From NCBI GenBank assembly GCA_035457425.1, contig DATIBR010000184.1, positions 1 through 56,004 on the forward strand: DNA of 56,004 bases, given 5' to 3'. The first letter of the stretch is position 1. Each line of letters starts with the position of its first letter. The DNA is from Terriglobales bacterium. Lineage in GTDB: Bacteria; Acidobacteriota; Terriglobia; Terriglobales; Acidobacteriaceae. Of this stretch, positions 25,827 to 33,171 are shown one piece after another. The position numbers were made by a program, and so were the translations under genes. The notes under the pieces were generated by a model. That model saw nothing but the letters and a program-made list of their open reading frames with translations. It was not told where the DNA came from and searched no databases.

Positions 25827-26345
25827 TCACTCCAGCCAGTCTTTGAGTAAGTTGTTGGGGACGCCGGCCAGGGCCGGCTTGAGCGCCGCCGCGCCCAGCG
25901 ACTGCGGCTTCGGCGGAGGCGGCGGCGCTGCGGGGACCGCACACGCCGCCGCGCCGTAGCGCGCGAGCTCGTGCGCCACGCCCTCGTCGGTGTGCAGGCG
26001 GAAGAGCCGCGAGATCAGGATGCGGTTCTCCGAGATGAGCTGGAACGCGGTCCGCGCCAGCGGCAGCAGCCTGGGCGTCGCCAGGCGGTCCGCCCACTCG
26101 CGGTAGTCGACCAGCGCCCACAGGCACAGGATCCACGCGCGATCGTTCCTGTAGAGCGAGCCGTCGTCCCCGACGACGACCAGCTCGTTGACCTCCTTCG
26201 GCAAGTCAGGGAAGAGGTAGCGCGCGTGGTCCGAGCCTGCCGCGACGAACTCCAGGGGCAGGAACTTGGGCTGCGCCTCCAGCCACCGGCGCGCGCGCAC
26301 GCAGAGCCCGCAGTGGTAGTCGTAGAGAACGGTCAGTTTCTTCAT
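25827..26345 (-). CDS. DCC-family thiol-disulfide oxidoreductase-like protein (DUF393)
   Basis: 172 residues. The DxxCxxC signature is at the N terminus (LYDYHCGLCVRARRW, Cys12 and Cys15) followed by the thioredoxin-like DUF393 domain to about residue 130 and a proline-rich tail. A perfect AAGGAGG precedes the start. Members occur next to membrane lipid and quinone enzymes; the electron partner is unknown. It is the second gene of the HpnB operon. Confidence 0.85.
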   Translation of the reverse strand: MKKLTVLYDYHCGLCVRARRWLEAQPKFLPLEFVAAGSDHARYLFPDLPKEVNELVVVGDDGSLYRNDRAWILCLWALVDYREWADRLATPRLLPLARTAFQLISENRILISRLFRLHTDEGVAHELARYGAAACAVPAAPPPPPKPQSLGAAALKPALAGVPNNLLKDWLE

Positions 26346-26373
26346 GGTCAGCCTCCTTTCGGTGTCGCGGCGC

Positions 26374-26805
26374 TCAGCGCGCTCCTGGCGGCGCGGAGCC
26401 GAGGAATTCGTTGGGCGCGACGGGCGGACGCTCGCCGCGCAGCAGCGCGCGCTTTCGCATGTTCGAGAACACGCGCAGGTTGAGGAAGTGCATGGCGCCC
26501 AGCACCAGCAGGACCAGGCCGACCTTCGTGCTCAGGAACTCGATGGACTGCTGGAGCGTGCTGGGCTTGTCGCCGTACTTCAGCGCGAGCGTGACGTAGC
26601 CGATGTTGATGAGGTAGAAGCCGACGACCAGCAGGTGATTGACCGAGTTCGCCAGGCGCTCGTTGCCGCCGAAGGCGTCGACCAGGAAGAGGATCCCGTT
26701 CTGGTAGAGAGTGCGCGCCACCCAGACGGTGAGCGCGACCGAGATGAGGGTGTAGAAGACGTACGACCAGACGACGAACTGATTGCTTGCTGCGACTGCC
26801 TGCAT
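26374..26805 (-). CDS. Membrane protein, first gene of the HpnB operon
   Basis: 143 residues with three clear hydrophobic helices (about 11-31, 56-76, 92-110). Polar residues inside or beside them (SVNHLLVVGFYLINIGYVTLALKYGD) recur in uncharacterised bacterial membrane proteins. The start is preceded by AGGAGG. No known function. Downstream genes follow with gaps of 28, 3 and 46 bp, so the four are probably co-transcribed. Confidence 0.75.
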   Translation of the reverse strand: MQAVAASNQFVVWSYVFYTLISVALTVWVARTLYQNGILFLVDAFGGNERLANSVNHLLVVGFYLINIGYVTLALKYGDKPSTLQQSIEFLSTKVGLVLLVLGAMHFLNLRVFSNMRKRALLRGERPPVAPNEFLGSAPPGAR

Positions 26806-26850
26806 AGAGCCTCCTGGTGTTGCGGGGCCTGCCCGGGCTGAACCACGCCC

Positions 26851-26940
26851 TGAACATGTTCAAATGTTAAACGCGTTCAAAACATGCCGTCAAGGAAATC
26901 CTGAAGGTGTTCAAAAACGTAGAGTTTGGCGGGAAACTCT
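26851..26940. promoter_or_regulatory. Cluster of palindromes between the HpnB operon and the M24 gene
   Basis: TGAACATGTTCA (26851-26862) is a perfect 12-bp palindrome, TTAAACGCGTTCAA (26867-26880) is an imperfect one, and AGAGTTT-N6-AAACTCT (26921-26940) is a 7-bp perfect dyad. The half-site GTTCAAA occurs at 26858, 26875 and 26909. The pattern suggests operators for a dimeric regulator of TetR or similar type serving divergent promoters; the regulator gene is not nearby. Confidence 0.55.
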
Positions 26941-27001
26941 GCGCTTTTCGAGGTTTGGCGACGCTGGTGGTACATTCGTCGGTCCTTCCGAGGAGTCCGA
27001 G

Positions 27002-28294
27002 ATGAAACCGACTCGCCGAGGTTTTCTGCAGGGCGCGGGAGTAGCGGCCGCCGCCGCGCTGGTGCCGCCGTTCGCAGCCGCCGAAGAGCAGAAGCCGCCG
27101 CTCCCTGAGCCGATCGCGCGGCTGAAGTCGCGCAAGGCGGAGGCCAAGCCCATCACCAAGGAGGAGCGCGAGCAGCGCCTCGAGCGCGCGCGAGAGCTGA
27201 TGGCCGCGAACAAGCTCGACGCCCTCTTCCTCTGCGGCGGGACCTCGCTGCGATACTTCTCCGGGATCTCGTGGTGGCTGAGCGAGCGCCTGTTCGCGAT
27301 GGTCGTGCCGGCGAAAGGGAAGCCGTTCTTCGTCTGCCCGGCGTTCGAGCACGATCGCGCGATGGAGCAAGTGGAGGCGGGGCTCGGCTCCAAGGATCCG
27401 GAGATGCGGCTTTGGCAGGAGGACGAAAGTCCCTACCAGCGCGTGGCCGAGGGCCTGAAGGCGCGCGGCATTGCGGGCGGCAAGCTCGGCATCGAGGAGA
27501 CGGTCTACTGGGTTTACAGCGAGGGTGTGGGGAAGGCCGCGCCGGCGCTCCAGCTGGCGAGCGCCACGGCGGTCACCGCGGGTTGCCGCATGATCAAGAG
27601 CGCGCACGAGCTGGCGTTGATGCAGCTGGCGAACGAGGTCACGCTGGCCGCGTACCAGGCGGCGTATGAATCCACCAAGCCGGGCATGACGCAGCGCGAT
27701 TTTGCGCGCTTCGTCGAGCAGGCGCATGAACAGCAGGGATTCGACGGCGGCGCCGGCGTCCAGGTGGGCGAGTTCTCCGCGCTGCCCCACGGCTCGGTGA
27801 AGCCGCAGGTCATCAAGGAAGGCGAGATCCTGCTGGTGGACGGCGGCTGCAAGGTCGAAGGCTACTCGTCGGACATCAGCCGCACCTTCGTGCTCGGCAA
27901 GCCGACGGACAAGATGAAGCAGGTGTTCGAGGTGGAGCACCGCGCGCAGTCGGCGGCGCTGGCGGCGGCCAAGCCGGGCGTGCCGTGCGAGGCGGTCGAC
28001 GCGGCCGCGCGCAAGGTGATCACCGACGCCGGCCACGGGCCGGATTACAACCGCTTCACGCACCGCGTGGGCCACGGCATCGGCATGGACGTGCACGAGT
28101 GGCCGTACCTGGTCCGCGGCAACCAGCTCAAGCTCGCGCCCGGCATGTGCTTCTCGGACGAGCCCGGCATCTACCTGCGCGGCGAGTTCGGTGTGCGGCT
28201 CGAGGACGACATGCACATCACCGAGTCGGGCGCGGAACTGTTCACGCCGCAGAGCCCGAGCCTGGAAGACCCGTTCGGGAAATCCACAACATAG
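27002..28294 (+). CDS. Tat-exported M24 metallopeptidase (Xaa-Pro aminopeptidase-like)
   Basis: 430 residues. The N terminus has a twin-arginine signal (TRRGFLQGAGVAAAAAL), so it is exported folded. An N-terminal creatinase-like domain (about 55-195) precedes the pita-bread domain. The five metal ligands are present: Asp in LLVDGG, Asp in SSDISRTF, His in HRVGHGIGMDVHE, Glu in SDEPGIY and Glu in VRLEDDMHI. It should cleave an N-terminal residue, probably before proline. GAGGAG precedes the start. Confidence 0.92.
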   Translation: MKPTRRGFLQGAGVAAAAALVPPFAAAEEQKPPLPEPIARLKSRKAEAKPITKEEREQRLERARELMAANKLDALFLCGGTSLRYFSGISWWLSERLFAMVVPAKGKPFFVCPAFEHDRAMEQVEAGLGSKDPEMRLWQEDESPYQRVAEGLKARGIAGGKLGIEETVYWVYSEGVGKAAPALQLASATAVTAGCRMIKSAHELALMQLANEVTLAAYQAAYESTKPGMTQRDFARFVEQAHEQQGFDGGAGVQVGEFSALPHGSVKPQVIKEGEILLVDGGCKVEGYSSDISRTFVLGKPTDKMKQVFEVEHRAQSAALAAAKPGVPCEAVDAAARKVITDAGHGPDYNRFTHRVGHGIGMDVHEWPYLVRGNQLKLAPGMCFSDEPGIYLRGEFGVRLEDDMHITESGAELFTPQSPSLEDPFGKSTT

Positions 28295-28441
28295 AGCGGC
28301 TCCACGGCCCGCATCACCGCGATAAACGCAATCCCTAGTGGTTCATCGGCAGCGAAGCGCGAGGCCTCGCGCTTTTTCCGGAGGGCTGCACCATCCCTGG
28401 TGCTAGTACCTTTTCCACAACCAAGACCTGCAACTTTGTTG
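28295..28441. other. Gap before the mraZ promoter
   Basis: Nothing beyond short hairpins (for example CCATCCCTGG) is recognised between the M24 stop and the mraZ -35 element. The gene-free gap continues to 28678 and contains the promoter and MraZ box. Confidence 0.5.
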
Positions 28442-28469
28442 TTGACACACAACCATTTGCGCGTAGGAT
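28442..28469 (+). promoter_or_regulatory. mraZ/dcw cluster promoter
   Basis: A perfect TTGACA (28442-28447), a 16-bp spacer and TAGGAT (28464-28469). The -10 overlaps the first MraZ-box repeat, fitting autorepression. The leader to the mraZ start is about 200 nt. Confidence 0.78.
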
Positions 28470-28496
28470 GTGGTCCAAAGTGGTAGAAAGTGGTAA
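28467..28496 (+). promoter_or_regulatory. MraZ box: three 10-nt direct repeats
   Basis: Units GATGTGGTCC, AAAGTGGTAG and AAAGTGGTAA are exactly contiguous with a 10-bp period. GTGG repeats at 10-bp steps upstream of mraZ are the known operator for the MraZ ring protein. Confidence 0.8.
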
Positions 28497-28678
28497 GCAG
28501 GCAGTTGATTTCAGGGGCACGGGGAACCGGTCGACCAACGGGTACATGCATAACGACGACCCGAAAAACGACGCGAAAGAGCCCAATGCCAACGAGTTAC
28601 TGACTGCTTTGGCCGGAATCGCAGTACTGGCCGCCCGGCATAGCCGATTGAACACCCCGAAGAGTCGGGGAAACAAGT

Positions 28679-29119
28679 ATGTTTCGCGGCAACCATCCAA
28701 CGCGCGTCGACGAAAAGGGACGGCTCAAGGTCCCGGCGGAATTCAAGCGCCTGATCGACGAGAAGTATGCCAACGCGTTCTACATCACCAGCGTGGATGG
28801 CGAGCGTGCGTTGATCTACCCGATGGAGGAATGGCAGCGCATCGAGGAGAAACTGTCGCGCCTCTCCAGCTTCAACCCGACGAAGAAAAAGTTTTTGGAC
28901 CGCACCAACTACTACGGCCAGGCGGTGGAGATGGACAACCAGGGCCGCGTGCTTCTGCCCTCGATGCTGCGCGAGTCGGCGCAACTGAAGGGCGAGGTGG
29001 CGGTGCTGGGGAACCTGACGCACCTGGCCGTGCGGAACATGGAGTCGTACCGCAAGGAGCTCGTAGAGAACCCGTTCACGGCTGAGGATGAAAAGACTCT
29101 CGACGAACTGGGCATCTAG
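28679..29119 (+). CDS. mraZ: Transcriptional regulator MraZ
   Basis: 146 residues. Two SpoVT/AbrB-like half-domains each carry the DxxxR motif, DEKGR (about 11-15) and DNQGR (about 86-90). It forms a ring-shaped oligomer that binds repeated boxes before its own gene and usually represses the dcw operon. It is the first gene of the cluster; its stop overlaps the rsmH GTG by one base. A GGGGAAA stretch serves as ribosome-binding site. Confidence 0.96.
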   Translation: MFRGNHPTRVDEKGRLKVPAEFKRLIDEKYANAFYITSVDGERALIYPMEEWQRIEEKLSRLSSFNPTKKKFLDRTNYYGQAVEMDNQGRVLLPSMLRESAQLKGEVAVLGNLTHLAVRNMESYRKELVENPFTAEDEKTLDELGI

Positions 29120-30075
29120 TGGCGGCGGAAGAGTTTGGGGATACAGAAAATGCCCCTCGGGGCAGACATGGCGGTGGGGAAGTCAGCCATGTTCCGGTTC
29201 TTTCAAAAGAAGCGATCGACTTTTTGGCAGTCCGGCGCGGCGGCACCTATATCGACGCGACCTTGGGCTTAGGCGGGCACTCCTACGAAATCGCAAGACG
29301 CCTGGGCGCACAGGGTCGTTTGATTGGCTTCGATAAGGACACGCATGCGCTGGAACTGGCGCGCAGGCGCCTGACCAGTCCTCCGGCGGAACTCGCCGGC
29401 GACTGGCCGGAGGTGACCTTGCTGCACCGCAGCTTCGCCGAAGTCGGCCGGACGGCGCCACCGGGAACGGTGGACGGCATCCTGGCCGACATCGGGCTGA
29501 GCTCGCTGCAGCTCGGCGACGCGGCGCGCGGATTCAGCTTTCAGGCGGAAGGGCCGCTCGACATGCGGATGGACCCGCATTCCGAGCGCACCGCCGAACA
29601 AGTGGTAAACCAGCTCGACGAGAGCGATCTCGCCGATCTGATTTACGAATTCGGTGAGGAAAGGAGGTCGCGGAGAATCGCCAGAGCCATTGTCCGCTCG
29701 CGGCCGATACGAACTACCGCTCATCTAGCACAAGTTATATCGGCCGCGAGTCGGTCAATGTATTCCGGAGAAAAGATTCATCCCGCGACTCGAACCTTTC
29801 AAGCGATCCGGATCTACGTGAATCGGGAGCTGGAGGACTTGCGGGCGCTGCTGCGTGACGACGGCGCGCCCCGGGCGTTGCAAGCGGGTGGCAGGCTGGT
29901 GGTGATCAGCTTCCACTCGCTCGAGGACCGGATCGTGAAAGACGCGTTCCGGGACGGCGCCAGGCAAGGGTTCTACCAGCTGCTGACCAAGAAAGTGGTC
30001 ACGGCGGGTGACGAGGAGGTCGATCGCAATCCACGGTCGCGCAGCGCGAAGCTGCGCGCCGTCGAAAAAGTTTAA
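29119..30075 (+). CDS. rsmH: 16S rRNA (cytosine-1402-N4)-methyltransferase RsmH
   Basis: 318 residues, GTG start overlapping the mraZ stop. The RsmH signatures HVPVLSKEAIDFL, the SAM-binding ATLGLGGHSYEIA, DGILADIGLSSLQL and the C-terminal VISFHSLEDRIVKDAFR are complete. It methylates C1402 in the ribosomal P-site. The first 22 residues (MAAEEFGDTENAPRG...) are an extra hydrophilic tail, so translation might start later, but no better site exists. Confidence 0.95.
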   Translation: MAAEEFGDTENAPRGRHGGGEVSHVPVLSKEAIDFLAVRRGGTYIDATLGLGGHSYEIARRLGAQGRLIGFDKDTHALELARRRLTSPPAELAGDWPEVTLLHRSFAEVGRTAPPGTVDGILADIGLSSLQLGDAARGFSFQAEGPLDMRMDPHSERTAEQVVNQLDESDLADLIYEFGEERRSRRIARAIVRSRPIRTTAHLAQVISAASRSMYSGEKIHPATRTFQAIRIYVNRELEDLRALLRDDGAPRALQAGGRLVVISFHSLEDRIVKDAFRDGARQGFYQLLTKKVVTAGDEEVDRNPRSRSAKLRAVEKV

Positions 30076-30086
30076 AGCTGCGGGCG

Positions 30087-30190
30087 AGTAGAGGCGCTGA
30101 GCGCAGTGAGAGTCCGGGGCGGCGTTGCCTACCTCTACTAGGGCGAAAAGAAATTCCTCCGAATCCTTCCACTTACAACGCCGCCCCGGA
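30087..30190 (+). ncRNA. Possible structured leader between rsmH and the 61-residue ORF
   Basis: A perfect 15-bp inverted repeat (30113-30127 with 30176-30190, arm TCCGGGGCGGCGTTG) is interleaved with an 8-bp one (AGTAGAGG at 30087-30094 with CCTCTACT at 30132-30139). In RNA the two would form a pseudoknot or exclude one another. A GCGC-TGA-GCGC hairpin lies inside. The 3' arm ends 47 nt before the next start codon. No named riboswitch matches. Confidence 0.45.
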
Positions 30191-30237
30191 AAAAGTTCAG
30201 CAGCACCGGCCCAACTCCCCCGGGCCGAAGGGGAAAG

Positions 30238-30423
30238 ATGTACCGAGACACGCAGTACACGGGACGAATGATCGAGGACCTGATCGGCAGCGTGCAGAAG
30301 GCGGAAGCGCACGCCGGGACGGGCCTCGGGAGCTCCGAGCCAGCGGTGGCGGCGTGGTACGAGCCGTCCACCTATCCAGTCAACCACAGCAGCGTCATCG
30401 AAGAACTGCTCGGAGTCGCCTAA
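30238..30423 (+). CDS. Small dcw-cluster protein, 61 residues, unknown
   Basis: ATG with GAAGGGG seven bases upstream; its TAA overlaps the ftsL ATG (TAATG), so ftsL translation is coupled to it. The sequence is soluble and acidic, with MYRDTQYTGRMIEDLIGSV near the N terminus and a C-terminal VNHSSVIEELLGVA. No signal peptide or helix long enough to span a membrane. I do not recognise the family. Position and coupling support a real gene with a division-related or leader-peptide role. Confidence 0.65.
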   Translation: MYRDTQYTGRMIEDLIGSVQKAEAHAGTGLGSSEPAVAAWYEPSTYPVNHSSVIEELLGVA

Positions 30424-30893
30424 TGGCAACGGCATCGGTAGCACACAACCAGGGACGCATCGTGGCGCAGACGGCCGCATGGCGCGGCGCGACGCCCGAG
30501 ATCCACTTCGTGAAGGCGATCGACAACTCGCGGCTGGTGAAGGTCGCCGACACCGAGCGCAATCGCGAGATGATGCAGTTCACCATGGCGTGCGCGCTGC
30601 TGTTCGTGCTCGCGCTCGGCTACATGTGGCAGCACTACTCGGCGATCGAGTACGGCTACCGCATCCAGGCGATGAAGGGCGAGCGCGACCGGCTGGTGGA
30701 GATGAATCGCGCGCTGCGGCTCGAAGAGGCCTCGCTGCGCGACCCGCAGCGCATCGACGCGCTGGCGCGCGGCATGGGCATGATCCAGCCGCAGCCCGGG
30801 CAGGTGGTGCAGCTCGACGCGCCCAACCCGGACAGCGGCGGCGCGGTCCTGGCACAAGTCTCGCAGGCAGTCGTCGTGCCTTCGACGCAATAG
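30423..30893 (+). CDS. ftsL: Cell division protein FtsL
   Basis: 156 residues. One transmembrane helix (about 59-78, FTMACALLFVLALGYMW) follows a cytoplasmic tail of about 55 residues; a periplasmic coiled coil with leucine heptads follows (YGYRIQAMKGERDRLVEMNR). Sequence conservation in FtsL is low; the assignment rests on topology and on its place between rsmH and ftsI. It would form the FtsQLB-type divisome subcomplex. Confidence 0.85.
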   Translation: MATASVAHNQGRIVAQTAAWRGATPEIHFVKAIDNSRLVKVADTERNREMMQFTMACALLFVLALGYMWQHYSAIEYGYRIQAMKGERDRLVEMNRALRLEEASLRDPQRIDALARGMGMIQPQPGQVVQLDAPNPDSGGAVLAQVSQAVVVPSTQ

Positions 30894-30960
30894 TTCGAAG
30901 TCGGTTGGTGGTTAAGGGTTCCGGTTTGTCGACTTCAACCAAAGTTCACGACCGGTAAAG

Positions 30961-30992
30961 CATGGCGGTCCCGCTCGGCGGTGACCGCCATG
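30961..30992 (+). promoter_or_regulatory. Perfect hairpin at the ftsI start
   Basis: CATGGCGGTC (30961-30970) and GACCGCCATG (30983-30992) are exact inverted arms with a 12-nt loop, followed by TGTGGTTCTTTTGG. The left arm contains the upstream candidate start codon of ftsI. Confidence 0.55.
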
Positions 30993-33160
30993 TGGTTCTT
31001 TTGGAAATGGCAGAGAAGACACTCCGCACCGACGCGCGCCAACGGCTGTACATCCTGGGTGGGCTGCTTTGTTTCTGGGTCCTGGCCATCGGCTGCCGTC
31101 TGGTCTACCTCCAGGTCTTCCACTACGGCGATTTCGCCAAGCAAGCGCAGCGGCAGCAGCAGCGCTCCATCGAGGTCTCGCCCTCGCGCGGCGTCATCTA
31201 CGACCGCAACGGCAAGGAGCTGGCCATGTCGGTCAGCGTGGACTCCATCTTCGCCGTGCCGTCGGAGGTCCCTGACCAGGAATCTGCCGCCAGCGTGCTC
31301 GCGCAAGTGCTGGGCAGCGACCGCGACGAGATCCTGGCGCGCCTGCGCGGCTCGCGCGCCTTCGCCTGGATCGCGCGGAAGGTCGAGCCGGAGAAGAGCG
31401 CGCGCGTCCGCGCGCTCAACCTGCGCGGCGTCTACTTCCAGAAAGAATCGAAGCGCTACTACCCGAAGAACGAGCTCGCGGCGCAGGTGTTGGGGTACGT
31501 CGGCCTGGATGACGAAGGCCTGAGCGGCGTCGAGCGCGAGTTCGACGAGCGGCTCACCGGCAAGCCGGGCCGCATGCTCATCACCATGGACGCGAAGCGC
31601 CGCTGGTTCGGCTCGGTCGAGCGCCAGCCGGTGCCGGGCGAGAGCATCGTGCTGACGATCGACGAGAAGGTGCAGTACATCGCGGAGCGCGAGCTGGAGC
31701 GCGCGATGGCGGAGACCCGCTCGCAGGCCGGCACCATCATCGTGCAGAACCCGCGCACCGGCGAGATCCTCGCGCTCGCCAGCCGCCCCACGTTCAATCC
31801 CAACGCCTTCCGCAACGTCTCGCCCGAGCAGATGAAGAACCGCGCGGTGAGCGACGTCTACGAGCCCGGCTCCACGTTCAAGCTCGTCACCATCGCGGCG
31901 GCGCTGGAAGAGAAGATCACCAACCCCGACGAGGTCATCGACTGCCAGAACGGCGCCATCTACATCGCGGGCGTCCGCATCCGCGACCACAAGGCGTACG
32001 GCAACCTGACGGTGAGCGAGATTCTGGCGCACTCCTCCGACGTCGGCGCCATCAAGCTGGGCCTGCGGCTGGGAGAAGAGCGCTTCGACCGCTACATCCG
32101 CGCCTTCGGCTTCGGGTCGCAGACGGGGGTGGAGCTGCCCGGCGAGACGCGCGGCATCACCAAGCCGGTGAACCGCTGGTCGAAGGTCTCCATCGGCGCC
32201 ATCTCGATGGGGCAGGAGATCGGCGTGTCCGCGGTGCAGCTCGCCGCCATGACTTCCACCGTCGCGAACGACGGTGTGTACACCCCGCCACGCATCGTGG
32301 CCGCCACCGCACGGCCCGGCCAGCCCTTGCAGCGCATCTCCTACCAGGTGCCCGAGCAACGCCGTGTCGTCTCGCCACTTACCTCGGTCGAGATGCGCCG
32401 GATGATGGAAGGCGTCGTGCTAAGAGGTACGGGCAGGCGCGCGATGCTCGACGGCTACACGGCAGGCGGCAAGACCGGGACGGCGCAGAAGATCGACCCG
32501 CGCACCGGCACGTATTCGCATTGGGCGCACGTCGCCAGCTTCACCGGCTTCGCGCCGGTGAACAACCCGGCGGTCGTGGTGGCGGTGATCCTCGACTCGC
32601 CCGCCGGCCTGCATGAAGGCGGCCAGGTCGCGGCGCCCGTGTTCTCGCGCGTCACGCAGCAGGTGTTGTCGTACCTGAACGTGCCGCACGACGTGGAAGT
32701 GCGGAATCCGCAGCGCCTGCTGTTGCGCGCTGCCGCGCAGGTGAAAGATGAAGAGATCGCAGAAAGCTCTCCCGACCGCTTTGGCGGCACGCTCGCGCCG
32801 GAAGACGCGGATGCGTCCGCGAGCGCCGCGTCGCAGCCGGCCCCGGCGGCGACAGCGGCCGTACGCCCGGCGAGCCTGGTGAAGAGCCAGCCGATCGCGG
32901 CGGAGCCGGCGCGGCCGCCGCTGGAAGCGCCCGCGCTCCCGCAACCGCCCGTGACCGGCGGCACGGTCGTGGTCGACGTCGAAGGCGGCGCGGTCGTGCC
33001 CTCGTTCGTGGGCAAGCCGCTGCGGCAGGTCATCGAGCTGGCGCAGGAGCACGGCATCGAGATCGACGTGGCCGGCTCCGGCGTGGCGCGCGAGCAGGCG
33101 CCCGCGGCCGGCACGCGCATCCCCGCGGGCGCGCACGTCGCCGTGCGTTTCGCGCGGTAG
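30962..33160 (+). CDS. ftsI: Peptidoglycan transpeptidase FtsI (PBP3-like) with PASTA domain
   Basis: 732 residues from this ATG; a second ATG at 31007 (MAEKTLRT) would make it 717 and neither has a clear ribosome-binding site. A transmembrane anchor (about 30-50) precedes the pedestal domain and the transpeptidase: SxxK as STFK (about 303), then SSD (about 358-360) where SxN is usual, and KTG (about 503). A Pro/Ala-rich linker (610-670) leads to one C-terminal PASTA domain (VVPSFVGKPLRQVIELA). It cross-links septal peptidoglycan with FtsW. Confidence 0.93.
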   Translation: MAVPLGGDRHVVLLEMAEKTLRTDARQRLYILGGLLCFWVLAIGCRLVYLQVFHYGDFAKQAQRQQQRSIEVSPSRGVIYDRNGKELAMSVSVDSIFAVPSEVPDQESAASVLAQVLGSDRDEILARLRGSRAFAWIARKVEPEKSARVRALNLRGVYFQKESKRYYPKNELAAQVLGYVGLDDEGLSGVEREFDERLTGKPGRMLITMDAKRRWFGSVERQPVPGESIVLTIDEKVQYIAERELERAMAETRSQAGTIIVQNPRTGEILALASRPTFNPNAFRNVSPEQMKNRAVSDVYEPGSTFKLVTIAAALEEKITNPDEVIDCQNGAIYIAGVRIRDHKAYGNLTVSEILAHSSDVGAIKLGLRLGEERFDRYIRAFGFGSQTGVELPGETRGITKPVNRWSKVSIGAISMGQEIGVSAVQLAAMTSTVANDGVYTPPRIVAATARPGQPLQRISYQVPEQRRVVSPLTSVEMRRMMEGVVLRGTGRRAMLDGYTAGGKTGTAQKIDPRTGTYSHWAHVASFTGFAPVNNPAVVVAVILDSPAGLHEGGQVAAPVFSRVTQQVLSYLNVPHDVEVRNPQRLLLRAAAQVKDEEIAESSPDRFGGTLAPEDADASASAASQPAPAATAAVRPASLVKSQPIAAEPARPPLEAPALPQPPVTGGTVVVDVEGGAVVPSFVGKPLRQVIELAQEHGIEIDVAGSGVAREQAPAAGTRIPAGAHVAVRFAR

Positions 33161-33171
33161 AATCGAGCTCA

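Noticed and set aside
30076-30237. Transposon remnant based on the 15-bp inverted repeat
   Set aside because: The arms enclose only 48 nt, no duplication flanks them, and they sit inside a tight operon.
30935-32359. Minus-strand reading frame of 474 codons opposite ftsI
   Set aside because: Antisense shadow; the + strand has complete penicillin-binding motifs.
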